NCBI GenBank assembly: GCA_958450365.1
Contig: CAUEEP010000911.1
Coordinates: 186,001-250,000, forward strand
Origin: Mesorhabditis belari
Lineage: Eukaryota > Nematoda > Chromadorea > Rhabditida > Rhabditidae
Direction: 5' to 3'
Length of the DNA: 64,000 nt
Shown here: positions 20,090 through 30,690 of the stretch, one piece after another
How positions within the stretch are numbered: the stretch's first letter is position 1
Layout of the letters: the number at the start of each line of letters is the position of its first letter
Position numbers and translations under genes: made by a program
The notes under the pieces: model-generated
Seen by the model: the letters and a program-made list of their open reading frames with translations, nothing else
What the model was told of the DNA's origin: nothing
The model's database searches: none

Positions 20090-20650
20090 GTCCAAAGCAA
20101 TCGGCAACTCTTGAAGGAAGGTCTGAAGCACACGTTTGCAGTAAAAGTTATGATTCACCGCCATTTCCCTGTGTCGTTTGGGTCGGAATTTGTTCCATCG
20201 GGAGGACCCCTCCTGTTCATCGATCGAAACGTTAAAATTAACGCTCAGCTCTATGAACAGAAGGTCTTCAAAGATGTGTTGGAGCCTTGGGCTTCCAATC
20301 ACTTCGGCCAGAATGGCTTTGTGCTTCAAGAAGATTGGGCACTCGCCCATTCCGCTGGTTTTGCTTCAGCTTTTTCGACAGCTGTTTCCAGGCTTTTGGG
20401 ACAATTCGGGCAGAAAATGCATCCGATTCGAACCCCCTTGACTTCTCCGTGTTGATCTCTGATTCCACAAAAGCTTCTAAATTATCGATACAACACAGTG
20501 CCGAGTTTGAAAGTCGTATTGGCCCGGACCTGGAATGATATTACTGCGGAGGAGTGTGCGACCATCATTCGCAACTTCCCCAAGCGACGCAAGAAGTGTG
20601 TTGAGGCCCGGGGAGGCCATTTTGAGCCTTTGATGCAATTTTTTTTATTA
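20090..20650 (+). pseudogene. Mariner transposase pseudogene (C-terminal half)
   Basis: In shifting frames reads SATLEG..LKHTFAVKVMI, PLLFIDRNVKINAQLYEQKV, LEPWASNHFGQNGFVLQEDW (second catalytic Asp in QEDW), AHSA, then ASDSNPLDFSV (third catalytic Asp region, S-D-x-NPLD) and finally LARTWNDITAEECATIIRNF PKRRKKCV...FEPLMQ. These are the ordered hallmarks of a mariner DD(34)D transposase. Several frameshifts and stops; the N-terminal half is absent. The related N-terminal half is at 33590-34050. Confidence 0.75.
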
Positions 20651-20844
20651 TTTAAGTTTATTGTTGTTTAAAGTTACTGTTTTTTGAATTTTCTCTGATA
20701 AAAGTTGTTAGTTCTGACTTTTTTTTGTCTTCTCACAACATTTGCTCTTCAGACAAATTCAATTGTGTGTTTATTTCCCTGTTTGTCCTTGTTTCTTAAC
20801 AGACAACCAAAAAGCTGGTATTTATTCTGTGTAGAACGAGTAGA

Positions 20845-21535
20845 TCAAAAATGCTCAATATCTGAGGCAATATTATCACCATTTGAAGCTTGAGGGACCA
20901 CTTTGTAGTAGTTCTTGCTAAATTGAGAACTTTTAATTCAATCCATTGATTAATTCTTCCCTAAAGTGCAAGTAATTATATTTCTCCTGATTGTCTTTCA
21001 TTTCTCTATACAATTTCGAGTGAATCTCCGAGAAATTCGGTTTTCCGAAGGGATTTTCATTCCAACAAACATCCATTAATTTTTTTCTAAATTCATTCTT
21101 TCATTTCATTTTATTCCATTTAATTTAAAAGCTTCTTCCCATCCCTGATCGATCACTCATCGATCACTCACATCAGTTCAGGTGTCTTCTCGAGTTTTTT
21201 CATTCGTTTCCCGATTTTTAATTGTGCTAAGACTTCTTCTTGTTGTATTTTTATAAAAAATTTCACTACTGAAACGGCATAAACCAAAAACCGATAGCTG
21301 AAAAGAGACTGTCTGAAGTTAATAAAGATAATCCGTGATCAACCTTGGCTGTTTTATTTTTATTTATGAGAACATTTCGAGCAGCCACATCTCGATGAAC
21401 AATGCTTTCATTCGAAAAGAAATCCTGAATTAGGGAATTTATTTGATTGATTTCAATGAATCCGATGTACCAAAGCGTCGCTGATTTGCCATGAAACTGG
21501 AAGGAAATCATTCAGCTTCAGGATTGAATCCTGAA
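20845..21535 (-). pseudogene. Receptor tyrosine kinase C-lobe pseudogene (RTK3)
   Basis: A minus-strand copy of the last exons of RTK2 with the same downstream sequence. The catalytic loop is intact (IVHRDVAARNVLINKNKTAK at about 21430-21370), but DFG has become VFG (GGTTTTTGG on the minus strand near 21295). A deletion of about 185 bp (near 21250) removes the APE helix, KSDVWSFG and the start of the next exon. The donor after the penultimate exon is GG instead of GT (20961-20962). It ends in the same SDIEHF tail as RTK2. Three independent lesions mean it cannot make an active kinase. The surrounding 20.25-21.55 kb is a copy of 30.69-32.15 kb. Confidence 0.8.
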
Positions 21536-21699
21536 AGTTTTTTTTGATCGGCTCTCAATGCTCTTCGAGGGTTATAGACAGTATTGAATTAGGACTTGAT
21601 TTGTAATTTAAGATATGCTAATGGAACTATGAAACTAAAACTATGAAATCGCGATTTTACCTTTAAAACACTGAAAAAAGGAGCAAAAACAGCACTTTC

Positions 21700-22440
21700 A
21701 ATCCAAAAGATAGCACTTTCTTGAGTGATCTTTGCCTTGTGCAGACGAGAGTTGTCTTGGAGGTATCTCAACGGGTTGTTGTTGGAGAGCTTCGAGTTGC
21801 ACCACTTGGTCAAAAAGTTGGTTTCCAATCTTGATTTTCGCATAAACTATTGGGGGAATTACCAAATTTCGAGAAACACTTAATAGATTTTCTTTTTTTC
21901 CTGCGGACCTTTTACTCTTCAACAGCTTTCAACACAGCTTCCAATCTTACTCCTTCATTGAAAACTATTTCATATTTGAAAAACTGGTCTAGAGTCTTCT
22001 TGGTCTTTTCGATAGTTCGTTGTGAGCCAATGGTTACCCCTTGGTTTTTCTGAAGAAAATGGTTTACAGATAATAGTCCTTTATTTGATAGATTGGCACT
22101 TTTTTTCAAACCGAGCAGAGCTTCTGGAGTTGGAGGAGTCGGTGATTTGGTTTGAATATGTGAGTTTGAAGCAACAGAATCATCATCTTTTTGCTTTGCT
22201 TTTGCCACGTAGACGGCGTCTTGACGATTTTGCTCGGCTCTTTTCTTTTCTTTATCCTTTAGAGCCCTTGCCTCCAATGCTCTGTGAAATATCAGAGCTA
22301 CCAAAAGCACTAGTGATCGTTTGATGATATTCCCGCGGACATTGATTGCATTCACGGACATGCATTGCATTGTTTGAAGTCGTATAACGTGCACACTCGA
22401 ATCCTAAACTTGCTGTCGTCCTGTTGTTTCTAAAAAAAAC
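21700..22440 (-). pseudogene. Hypothetical protein gene with frameshifts
   Basis: Minus strand: a Cys-rich start (GFECARYTTSNN, HVRECNQCPREYHQT, 22420-22320) that needs a frame change at about 22300, a charged helix (ALKDKEKKRAEQNRQDAVYV), a Pro/Ser linker (KSPTPPTPEALLGL), then KKTLDQFFKYEIVFNEGVR to AVEE. After one more shift near 21915, KSKRSAGKKENLL..NLVIPPIVYAKIKIGNQLFD continues to a stop at 21698. Each segment looks coding, but two shifts or unseen introns separate them. The Cys pattern could be a zinc-binding module. Family unknown. The N-terminal piece is duplicated at 205-303. Confidence 0.4.
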
Positions 22441-22552
22441 TACCAAAGAATAACAGCCAAAATAAAAAAGAAGTCGAAAAAGAATAAAAGATGAAAATAA
22501 GTTAAATTAGTTAGCGAAAGTGGAAGAACAAAAAAGTAAAGAGAAAATCCAA

Positions 22553-22590
22553 AAAGTTGTGTCGAGGTTTCATGATTGCCAACCTAATAC
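22553..22590. mobile_element. Right end of mariner-like MITE
   Basis: GTTTCATGATTGCCAACCTAA followed by TA, identical to the end of the MITE at 18943-19167. The left part is absent. Confidence 0.55.
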
Positions 22591-22624
22591 AATAGTATAG
22601 CACAGTTCAAAACTGTTGTTTATA

Positions 22625-23230
22625 CAGTCGACTCTCTATATAACGGAACTCTATATAGCAGAAAACTCTATATAACGGGATGGAATTTTGGTCCCGGCCG
22701 ACGCTAACTGGGGACGGCCGTCCACTTAAGGTGGAGTTTCGGAAGGAGACCAGACGATCTTGTAAAGTTTTTCATCCGGAATCCGATGCTGCTTTTAGTT
22801 TTTCCTAAATGGCACGCAAACGCAAGTTGTTCAGCAAAAACGTTTTGGCATGTCTAGCGCACACACACTAACTTGACAGATGTCGTGGTGAATAAGAGGC
22901 TTAGTGGTTAAGAGGTTTGTCTCTGGAACAAGCTATGCGCCTTTTTTGCGCCGGTTCAATTCCTTTTCAAATTTGGCTTGGAATCAGTCTCTTCAATCTC
23001 GTGAAGCAACGACATCGATCAAGTGGGCTTTTTAAAATTTAAGAGTTGTTGGATTTAAAGTCCAGAAGTGACAGAAAAATTATTCAATGAAAACACTTCT
23101 AGGGATAATTTTTGACGTTCTTTCCAAAAAACATGGTTTCAAAACGATTGAAGCACGGAACCGATATGAAAAAGCGTGTTGAAAAAGTGAATTTTTGACA
23201 CCCTACTTTGCTCGCCCTAAAATCGGTCAA
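22625..23230. mobile_element. Tigger-like MITE, nearly complete
   Basis: Starts CAGTCGACTCTCTATATAAC after TA. Contains the tRNA-like core in a duplicated form (GTGAATAAGAGGCTTAGTGGTTAAGAGG, 22890-22960), a hairpin TTTGT(CTCTGGA)ACAAG, and GGTTCAATTCC. The right half matches 32350-32700. The right terminus is lost at about 23390, where a different repeat begins. Confidence 0.7.
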
Positions 23231-23985
23231 AAACTAAAGCAAATCGGAAAATCAACTATGGCATCTTATAGATCTCGTTTCAAGCTTTCGGAATCACTAT
23301 GACACTTATAGACTCCAAACTTATAGTTCTCAAATTGGGGAAAAGTTTTTTTCCCAGTATTGGTGAAAAATCCGGAACTTGATATATTTTTGATTTTGAT
23401 GATGACGTCAAAATTCTACCGTAATCCGCAGATTTTTGTTTTTGTTTGGTATCAAGCGGAAAAGTTGCTATAATAAGTGTGACAAAGACCAAGTGTAGCA
23501 ACCCGGCTGCGAAACTCTCCAAAAACCACTCAAATCATTTCGATTAGTTTTTTTTTTCACGTTTTCGATCAAATGAGTATAAGTTTCTCTATCTTGATCT
23601 TTACCATTTCTTTCATTTAGGCATCAGGGATCGTGAACTTTTTTGTTTCTGACAATGATTGTCACTGTATTCAGTCAACCCTTCGAAATCTATCGAACTC
23701 TAGGAGAGTGACGGGAGGGGAAAGAGTACGGTAGGATAAGTGACTTTTCTAGAACACAAGACCAGCTTAGAATCTAGGGCCTAGATGTTATTTGCAAGAA
23801 GTTTTCAAGAAGATTTGCAATAAGTAGGATTCAAAAACCTGAAATTATGAAAATTTGGTTAAATAGCATGAAGAAAGTTGGGAGGGGAAATTTGGAAAGC
23901 CTAAACTCTTATCGCAATTTGGTATCAAGCGGAAAAGTAGCTTTAATAAGTGTGACAAAGACTAACCGTAGCAACCCCAAATCTT
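23231..23985. other. Intergenic, no gene seen
   Basis: 23440-23490 and 23920-23975 share TTTGGTATCAAGCGGAAAAG...AATAAGTGTGACAAAGAC in direct orientation, about 470 bp apart. Otherwise AT-rich sequence without conserved frames or RNA-like folds. Confidence 0.5.
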
Positions 23986-23986
23986 C

Positions 23987-24560
23987 TCAGTGATTGTCGG
24001 ATCGTGAATCTGAATCCAGGGCACAAGCTCGGCTAGGTTTTGCTTTTTGTTGCTGAACACTAGCTCTATGCTGCGAGTCGAGCGGCGCTTCTATGTAGGG
24101 AGAAAATAGAGGAATATGCAGCCGAAGAAGTTCAGCAAATAAGCGCACCAGAAGGGGTGCGGTCCCAAATTTGAGTACAAGTGTTTTGTATTTTGTGGCT
24201 GAAGTGTAAACTATATCGTGGATGATCTGGATTACGGTAGGTTTCGTCGGAAAACCTACTGTAACTGCTAGCATTTAAAGGGAGAGTTTGACGAAATCCT
24301 TCATTCTTTGCTCTGTCTAGATTTCTGTGTTCTTGTCATGTTTTTAACCTTTATTATAGCATACGGTGCAAAAATTTTTTCATTATTTCAAAATTCATAT
24401 TCGCAAAAATTCTAGAATTTCCCAATTTTCTCTACTTTCTTGATGCAAAATGTTTAGAATTTGACAAATCCAGGATATTTTACGCATGAGACCCCATCTT
24501 AAAGCAGCTCACCTGTTTAAAATATTAGTTTCTTAATTCATTTGTCTAGATTTCAGGGTT
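23987..24560. repeat. Far-upstream blocks of F-box-like copy C
   Basis: 23987-24300 is an inverted copy of 5590-5860. 24310-24560 is the conserved upstream block in gene orientation. Both belong to the duplicated module. Confidence 0.6.
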
Positions 24561-24712
24561 TCTGTCCTGTTTTTAACATTTTTATAGCATACCGTGCCAA
24601 ATCTCACTCAATAATGTAACAAATAGACTTGGGTTTTGTAAAATTCCACTAGAATACATGATTTTATGCTTATTTCTTTGGTTTTCTATCTTTCTAGGCA
24701 CTAGAAGCGTGC

Positions 24713-24815
24713 AATGAATCACTTTTACCATTTTAACAAATCTTTTATTGGAAATTCATCATTGAGGCTTTAGAAAACAAGCTTTTACTACGGAAAATGC
24801 TGAAAGTGATCCATT
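24713..24815. promoter_or_regulatory. Upstream palindrome of F-box-like copy C
   Basis: Arms AATGAATCACTTTTACCATT and AATGCTGAAAGTGATCCATT, slightly more decayed on the left. Distance to the ancestral ATG position is about 50 nt. Confidence 0.65.
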
Positions 24816-24879
24816 GCATTGATCTGCTCCTGACAAAGACTAATTCTTTTTATTTACAGGTAGAAAGGCACCATTCAAG

Positions 24880-25857
24880 ATGCGAAATGTGACAACATTT
24901 CCAATCGAACGTCTTTGCTTCGATCTGAAGTTGGAGGTTTTGGAGCAATTGAAAGCAAGAGATGTGATTGAATTGGTGAAAGTCAATCAAGGATTTCAAT
25001 GGATGATATCGAGTCGACCGTCGATCGTTTTTGGACATCATGTGGATGATATTCGATTGGAGTTTGAAGAATTCAACATCAAGAAGCTGAATTCGGAGTC
25101 ACTTGAGTTCAGTCTGGATGTCATCCGTCATTTTCCTTTCATCAAAAACATTCGATCCTGCGATCGATTGTGTGTGCGCAAGGATTACGACAGCCCAATC
25201 GACAAGGATCTTGCTGCTTTTCTGAAACAATTAGAGGCAGTAGATTCACTCTATTTGGATAACGATTCGGTTCTGCACGTGGGCTGGCTTTCTCATTTGT
25301 CAATCAAGATCAAGAGATGCATGGGTCTTCCCTGCTACCTTGAAGAAGCTCCATCAATAAGAGATCTTGTTGGCCATTTCATTGAGGCTCAACTCAACGA
25401 GTGTGAAATAGTCAGTTTTATATGTGAGGATGATGATGATTTTCGGTTTTACTACAATGCTTTTGTAAAGACCCACATCAAATATGTTGTAATCGAATAC
25501 AACGAAAATCTCATCGTTCCAGCCATTCAAATGATTGTTAGCCACGGGATTCCGAGCAAAAACCCTGCTGGGGTTGTGAGTATTTGCAGCTTTGGTTATT
25601 TTCGCGACGATACGAAGGCTACAATCGTTGCTCTTCTCAAGGGATATCCAGGAATGAAACAAATCAGCCGGAAAAATCGTCAACCAGTGATTGCATTGGC
25701 AAACGATCGTGGGAGGCGAAGCAGATATCCCGCTTTGACGATGAAAACTCTGTGTTTCCGACGAAATATCAATGCGACCCGAGATTGCATCTACATGTGG
25801 TATCCGCGTGAATTTCTCGCCTTTTACATCAAGCCCGATGAAATTATCGATCGTTGA
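24880..25857 (+). CDS. F-box-like protein, intact copy C (325 aa)
   Basis: Open from MRNVTTFPIERLCFDLKLEV to FYIKPDEIIDR. The ancestral start seen in the sister genes (ATGGCGCC after the acceptor-like site) is mutated here (AGAAAGGCACC at about 24862-24872), so translation would begin at the next in-frame ATG, 15 bases on, removing only the Met-Ala-Pro leader and leaving the F-box-like segment complete. Other family motifs are present: FPFIKNIRSCDRL, IKRCMGLP, GHFIEAQLNECEIV, FYYNAFVKTHIKYV, IVSHGIPSKNPAGVV, KGYPGMKQI, LANDRGRR, CFRRNINATRDCIYM. Downstream it keeps the 3' flank with AATAAA at 26291-26296. The function as an SCF adaptor is inferred. Confidence 0.7.
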   Translation: MRNVTTFPIERLCFDLKLEVLEQLKARDVIELVKVNQGFQWMISSRPSIVFGHHVDDIRLEFEEFNIKKLNSESLEFSLDVIRHFPFIKNIRSCDRLCVRKDYDSPIDKDLAAFLKQLEAVDSLYLDNDSVLHVGWLSHLSIKIKRCMGLPCYLEEAPSIRDLVGHFIEAQLNECEIVSFICEDDDDFRFYYNAFVKTHIKYVVIEYNENLIVPAIQMIVSHGIPSKNPAGVVSICSFGYFRDDTKATIVALLKGYPGMKQISRKNRQPVIALANDRGRRSRYPALTMKTLCFRRNINATRDCIYMWYPREFLAFYIKPDEIIDR

Positions 25858-26440
25858 TGTTTTATTGCTATATTTGGCTGGCCTTACATTGCCTTTGCGT
25901 GTTTTAAATCCCGTTTTTGCCTTTAAGCTAGCATTAATTAATCTTATCAATTTATTTATTTATCCAACCGAAACTTTTAAATTTGGGGGGTTAATGCCAG
26001 TTTTTCATGAATCTTTCTTGTGACTAGTTGATTATTTATTCTTTCTGTCTACTACGTGTTTCAATTTGAAATTTGATCTCCGTTAATTTGAACTTAAATG
26101 TCTTTACTTGAATTTGTGGTTAATTCTCTTCCTTTAGATATTTGAATTTGCCGTAATTTCTAAACTTTCTTTACAAAAGTCCAGAAGTTAAATATAATTT
26201 CAATCCTTTTCTGTACCTTTATGTTTTCTAAGCCAAAAGCGGCTCCTTCTACGTATTTACATATGCGGCTCACTTTTCTCATGCACCATGAATAAAGTAT
26301 GATTCTTAACGTTTGTTACTACTGTTAAAAATTGATATGTAAAACCAAAAATAAGGTTTTCTCTGGAAAATACCTGAATACCAATCGTTTCTTCACCGAG
26401 TCATTCTTTCTTTCCGCTTTGCCTTGGTTTCGAGTTAGAC
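25858..26440 (+). other. 3' flank of copy C
   Basis: Continuous with the 3' flanks of the other copies, including CTGGCCTTACATTGCCTTTG just after the stop, AAGCCAAAAGCGGCTCCTTC and AATAAA at 26291-26296. No separate gene. Confidence 0.6.
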
Positions 26441-27430
26441 ATCGCTGAGAAAAGGCCTATCTAATCTGATCATTTTATATCGCCATTCTAATGGGTTTTA
26501 AACATCAGTAATAAATTGAATTGAAAATTCTGTTGTTTGAACTCCAAAGTCGTTGTGGAAGGAATGGATTGAAATGTACTGTGGCACAGTTGGGAATCGA
26601 AAATGTAGTTTTCTGGTAAAAAGACGTACAAATTTTGGCCGGTGACGAAAGAATTTGGTGTCAACAAAGTGCGTTGTGTAAAAAGTCCTTTTGGAAATTG
26701 GTTTTAGGCTGATTTGGAATGTAAACAATCCAGATTTAGCTTAATTCTCTCTTTCGGTCTAAAGTCAACTTTTTGCGCCACAACTGGAGATCGTTGTGAA
26801 GCAAATGAGTTGTTCTACAGCCAGTCCCATAAAGGCAAGTGTCATTTCTGAAAATTGAATATAACAATTGGATTTTTAGCAAAGAAAAACTAACTTTTTG
26901 GAATCCTTTTCAATGTTTCTAATCATTCAAGCAAGAAATTTGATTGATTCATTGTCAAAAATATGAATCATATTGTTGCTCGGGACGAAACTCAACCGCT
27001 ATCAAATCTGGGATGCTCAAGAAACAAATATGGTGAAATCTGGTCTTTGCACAAACAGTAACTTGTCATGTCAAGTAACGGAATATCAATATCGCCTCTC
27101 GTTCCGGTCGAAGTGGACGAAGCGTGAGTACCAAAAGGCTCATTTAATCTGGGGCTTTTCGAAGCGAGGTGTTTACACCGAATCGATGTAAAGACCAAAA
27201 CCCAAAATCTTCAGAGTTATTCGGTTCGCTTTTACACCGAGATTTTTGGTTTAATTTTCGATTTTTTGAAAATTCGCTTTCCTTCGGTTTAGCAGAAATT
27301 TCCGATTTTTCTGTGCGGCATCAAATTTTTTTTTGGTTTGACTCATCAAAAAAAATCTTGGTTTTTGTGAAATCTGTGCCGAACCGTAAACTTCGATTCG
27401 GTTCTTTGTAAGCCGAAAAGCGAACCAAAC
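26441..27430. other. Intergenic with one short unknown frame
   Basis: 26560-26640 resembles 2190-2270. The plus frame 26973-27191 (72 codons, Cys-Leu-Ser-rich in the middle, EYQYRLSFRSKWTKREYQKA) has no recognised homologue. 27170-27430 is rich in AACCG/CGGTT motifs that pair with each other (CGAATCG, TTCGGTTCGCTTTTACACCG, AAGCGAACCAAACGG), suggesting a decayed inverted repeat. No confident gene. Confidence 0.4.
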
Positions 27431-28390
27431 GGAAACGAAAGTTCTAGTGAATCTAAAATGTTCGCTGAAATCTGAAAAGTGCAAAAAGCCGAAAGATCTA
27501 AATTAGCAATGCAAATATAAAATCTACCTTCTCTCTTAATAATAATATAAGAATGATACTTTATTCAGATGATAAAGTGACACTCAATAAATAAATCATA
27601 GAGAAATGCTCAGCGAGGCATAAATGTAGATACAAAAGAAAGATACGAAGATACTAAATTTGGTGATTATGCAAATAATCGGATTACCTATGCTAAAGAG
27701 GCGTTAGATCTAGAGCATCGATTTATTTCTTGAAAATGGAAAGTGACTGAATTTCTCGTATGTCATTTGGGAGCAAGTTCCATAACAGTTGGATCCCTTT
27801 CCTTCAGTGTAAAACAGGTTGGACGAATTTTGAAACCGATTCAGAGATGGTTAGAGCCCGGAAGAGGCGGCAAACTTTGCAGATCGATTACGTCGTCCGG
27901 ACTGTCACAAATCACCATATCTAAAATAGAAGAAGAGCGGCAGAAAGTAGGAAATGTGCTTAAACTGAAAAGAGAGCTCGTAACAAGGAAACTTTCAAGT
28001 GAAATAGTGGTGTGATGAGACTTGTCGAATGACAATAAAAGAAATTACCTATACAAAAGTTTTCAAACAAAATTCACACGATAATAAAGTAATCACAGCA
28101 AAACAAGATGAATCAGGACAATGCAGAAGAAGAAAGCTCTATTAGATTAATTTTGTTTAACTCTCTTTTGTACCAAAAGGGAATGGAGAGTAATCGAATT
28201 GAGGTAAAACAAGTGAAATAAAACTCTATTTTAGCTTTTCCCTTTCAGACACACCTAAGAATAGTGGACGAAGCTGCCGATTGAAACACTCAGACCATCC
28301 GCCTCGTTTGAAATCGATAAACGAGTCAGTCAAGCAAGTCACTAGGAACAGCTAACAATAAAATGAAGGATTGCTTGACAAAAAACAACA
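27430..28390. repeat. Inverted partner of the 12.4-13.7-kb duplicated segment
   Basis: Matches 12420-13740 on the opposite strand. Contains the conserved small frame MNQDNAEEESSIRLILF (28107-28220, +) and the EEERQKVGN..KLKRELVTRKLSSE frame (27916-28015, +). Lacks about 220 bp present in the partner. Confidence 0.6.
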
Positions 28391-28898
28391 CTGAAACTGA
28401 TACACTCGGAGGTAGATTCTGACAGATGCGTTAATCAAAGCCTAAAAAGATTTGTACAAGAACAATCTTAGGACCTGAGGTGCTGATCGAACAACCAGTA
28501 AAGTGTGTAAACAAGATTGAGTCAATCCATTCCTTCAACAACGAATTTGGAGTTCAAACAAAAGAATTTTGAATTCAACTTGTTACGGATACATAAAACC
28601 CATTAGAATAGCGATAGAAGATGATCGGATTAGATAAGGCTATTTTCAGCGATCTCTGATTCGAAACCAAGAAGGCAAAGCGGTAAGAAAGAATGATTCG
28701 GTGAAGAAATTGGTATTCAGGCACCTTCCCGGAAAACCTTATTTTTGGTTTTACATATTAATTTTTAACAGGAGTAACCAACGTTAAGAATCATACTTTA
28801 TTCATGGTGCATGAAAAAAGTGAGCCGAATATGTAAATCGACAGAAGGAGCCGCTTTTGGCTTAGGAAGCATAAACCTACAGAAAAGAATTGAAACTA
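28391..28898. other. 3'-flank repeat, inverted
   Basis: 28540-28890 is the 3' flank of the F-box-like module on the minus strand (AGAATCATACTTTATTCATG, GAAGGAGCCGCTTTTGGCTT), belonging to the truncated copy H that follows beyond the MITE. No gene. Confidence 0.55.
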
Positions 28899-29419
28899 TT
28901 AGGTTGATGCAAAAGTCTTTTTCATTTTTTTCGTCTGCCGTTTCAAGCCAACAAATGCACCAATTAAACTACGGTTGATTTCATTAGAAAAACCAATTAT
29001 TTTTCTGCAAAATAACATTAAAACGGGTTTAAAAATATTTTATGCCTGGATTTTCTTGAGAGTATGAAGTCGGGTAGTCAAAAAGGGCTAACTCGATGAT
29101 GCGGTTTAGACACCTTAGCTAAAGAAAACCTATCTTCGTGTCAATAGATAAAAGATAGAGAAAAAAAGCTTTGATATTTCGCCAAAATTTCAGAGAAATT
29201 CATTCAGCCAATTTTTCCGTAGAGTTTTTATAGATTTTTACGAAAAAGGCGTTTTTCACTCTCGAATTTGCTTGAAAGTGAACCGAAATTGATTTTAAAA
29301 GATGGAAATTGAACAAAAAAAACACTTTTTTTATAGAGCAAACTATAGATTAATTGGTGAATTTGTTACTTTTTAACAGAAGTACGAAAAAAATGAAAAA
29401 GACTTTTGCATCAACCTAA
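28899..29419. mobile_element. Mariner-like MITE, complete (521 bp)
   Basis: Begins TTAGGTTGATGCAAAAGTCT and ends with the exact complement AGACTTTTGCATCAACCTAA. The match between the ends extends about 36 bp, to ATTTTTTTCGT. TA flanks both sides (28897-28898 and 29420-29421). The interior has no transposase frame. It is inserted in the 3' flank of F-box-like copy H. Sharp ends suggest it is relatively young. Confidence 0.9.
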
Positions 29420-29479
29420 TACATTTAAAGATTTAAGGCAGGCAAAGGCAATGTAAGGCCAGCAAAATATAACAAAAAA

Positions 29480-29815
29480 ACATCAATGTTCGATCATTTC
29501 CTCGGGTAAAAGGCGAGGAATTCATTCAAGTTCAACATGTAGATGCAATCTCGGGTCACATTGATATTTCGTCGAAAACACAGAGTTTTCATCGTCAAAG
29601 CGGGATAACACCATTTCCACTTCTTCCAACGATCGTTTGCCAATGCAATCAATGGTTGACGATTTTTCCTGTTGATTTGTTTCATTCCTGGATATCCCTT
29701 GAAAAGAAAAACGATTGTAGCCTTCATATCATCCATAAAATGGTCCCAAAATCTCACAACCGCTGCGGGGTTTTTGCTCGGAATTCCGTGGCCAACAATC
29801 CTTTGAATGGCTGGA
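29480..29815 (-). pseudogene. F-box-like gene, 5' two-thirds replaced by poly(A) (copy H)
   Basis: The minus strand reads IQRIVGHGIPSKNPAAV..., DDMKATIVFLFKGYPGMKQI, LANDRWKK, MKTLCFRRNINVTRDCIYML and ends near FLAFYPRK, losing the family terminus by a small deletion. Immediately upstream, where about 600 bp of coding sequence should be, there is an ~18-20 nt A-run (plus strand 29816-29835). Then the normal promoter palindrome and far-upstream block follow (29839-30340). So promoter and 3' end are kept and the 5' body is gone. Confidence 0.7.
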
Positions 29816-29838
29816 AAAAAAAAAAAAAAAAAAAATGC

Positions 29839-29951
29839 AAGGGATCACTTTCAACATTATCTTGTTCAACATTATGTAAAAGCTTGTTTTCTAAAGCATG
29901 AATGATGAATTTCCAATAAAAGATTTGTCAAAATGTCAAAAGTAATCCATT
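29839..29951. promoter_or_regulatory. Upstream palindrome of truncated copy H
   Basis: Arms AAGGGATCACTTTCAACATT and AATGTCAAAAGTAATCCATT, same architecture as in the complete genes but one base changed in each GATCCATT core. Confidence 0.6.
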
Positions 29952-30690
29952 GCATGGTTCTAGTACCAAAAAAAATAGAAAACAAAAGAAATACGCATAA
30001 AACCATGTACTCTAGTGGGATTTAACAAAACCCCAGTCTATTTTTCACATTATTGAGTGAGATTTGGCACGGTATGGTATTAAAAATGTTAAAAACAGCA
30101 CAGAAACCCTGAAATCTAGACAAATGAATTAAGAAACTAATATTTTAAACAGGTGAGGTGCTTTAAAATGGGGTCTAGTGAAATATGCTGGCTTTGTCAA
30201 ATTCTAATCATTTTGCATTAAGAAATGGCGTTTAGTTGGGAAAATTGGGAAATCCTAGAGTTCTAAACATTTCAAAAATTTGCGAATATGAAATAGGAAA
30301 GAATGAAAAAATTGATGAATATTTTATTAATTGAATATCTTAATTTTAAAAGGGAGCACCTATCTAACGGGTGCCTGTGCCAGGAGGGCGATTACGCGGC
30401 CGCACAAAGAACACCAGTCATTTTGTTCGCAATCTCCGGATTCTAGCCAAGACATTCTAGCCAAGATAAGGGATCTAACATTGTTTTAAGGCGGTTCCGA
30501 AAATCTTATTAATTTACGCAATCTAACCACGGCAAAACGAACCTTTCATCAATATTATCTTTTTAATTTATCAACATTGATAATAACAAAATTTTTACAC
30601 AACTTCACAAATCACCCCAACCAATGAAAAAACTTAAAACCAATTTCGCGCAACATTTTCCTCACCGCAGCATCAAACCCGGCAACCCTC
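29952..30690. other. Far-upstream block of copy H and gene-free stretch
   Basis: 30040-30340 is the conserved upstream block and 30375-30425 one GCGGCCGC arm. 30430-30690 shows no recognisable feature. Confidence 0.5.

Noticed and set aside
19767..20235. 142-codon frame through the 15-bp repeat
   Set aside because: The repeat supplies the open frame; the rest is a frameshifted mariner remnant.
25354..25950. 198-codon minus-strand frame
   Set aside because: Antisense shadow of F-box-like copy C. Parallel antisense frames in other copies reflect the sense codon pattern.
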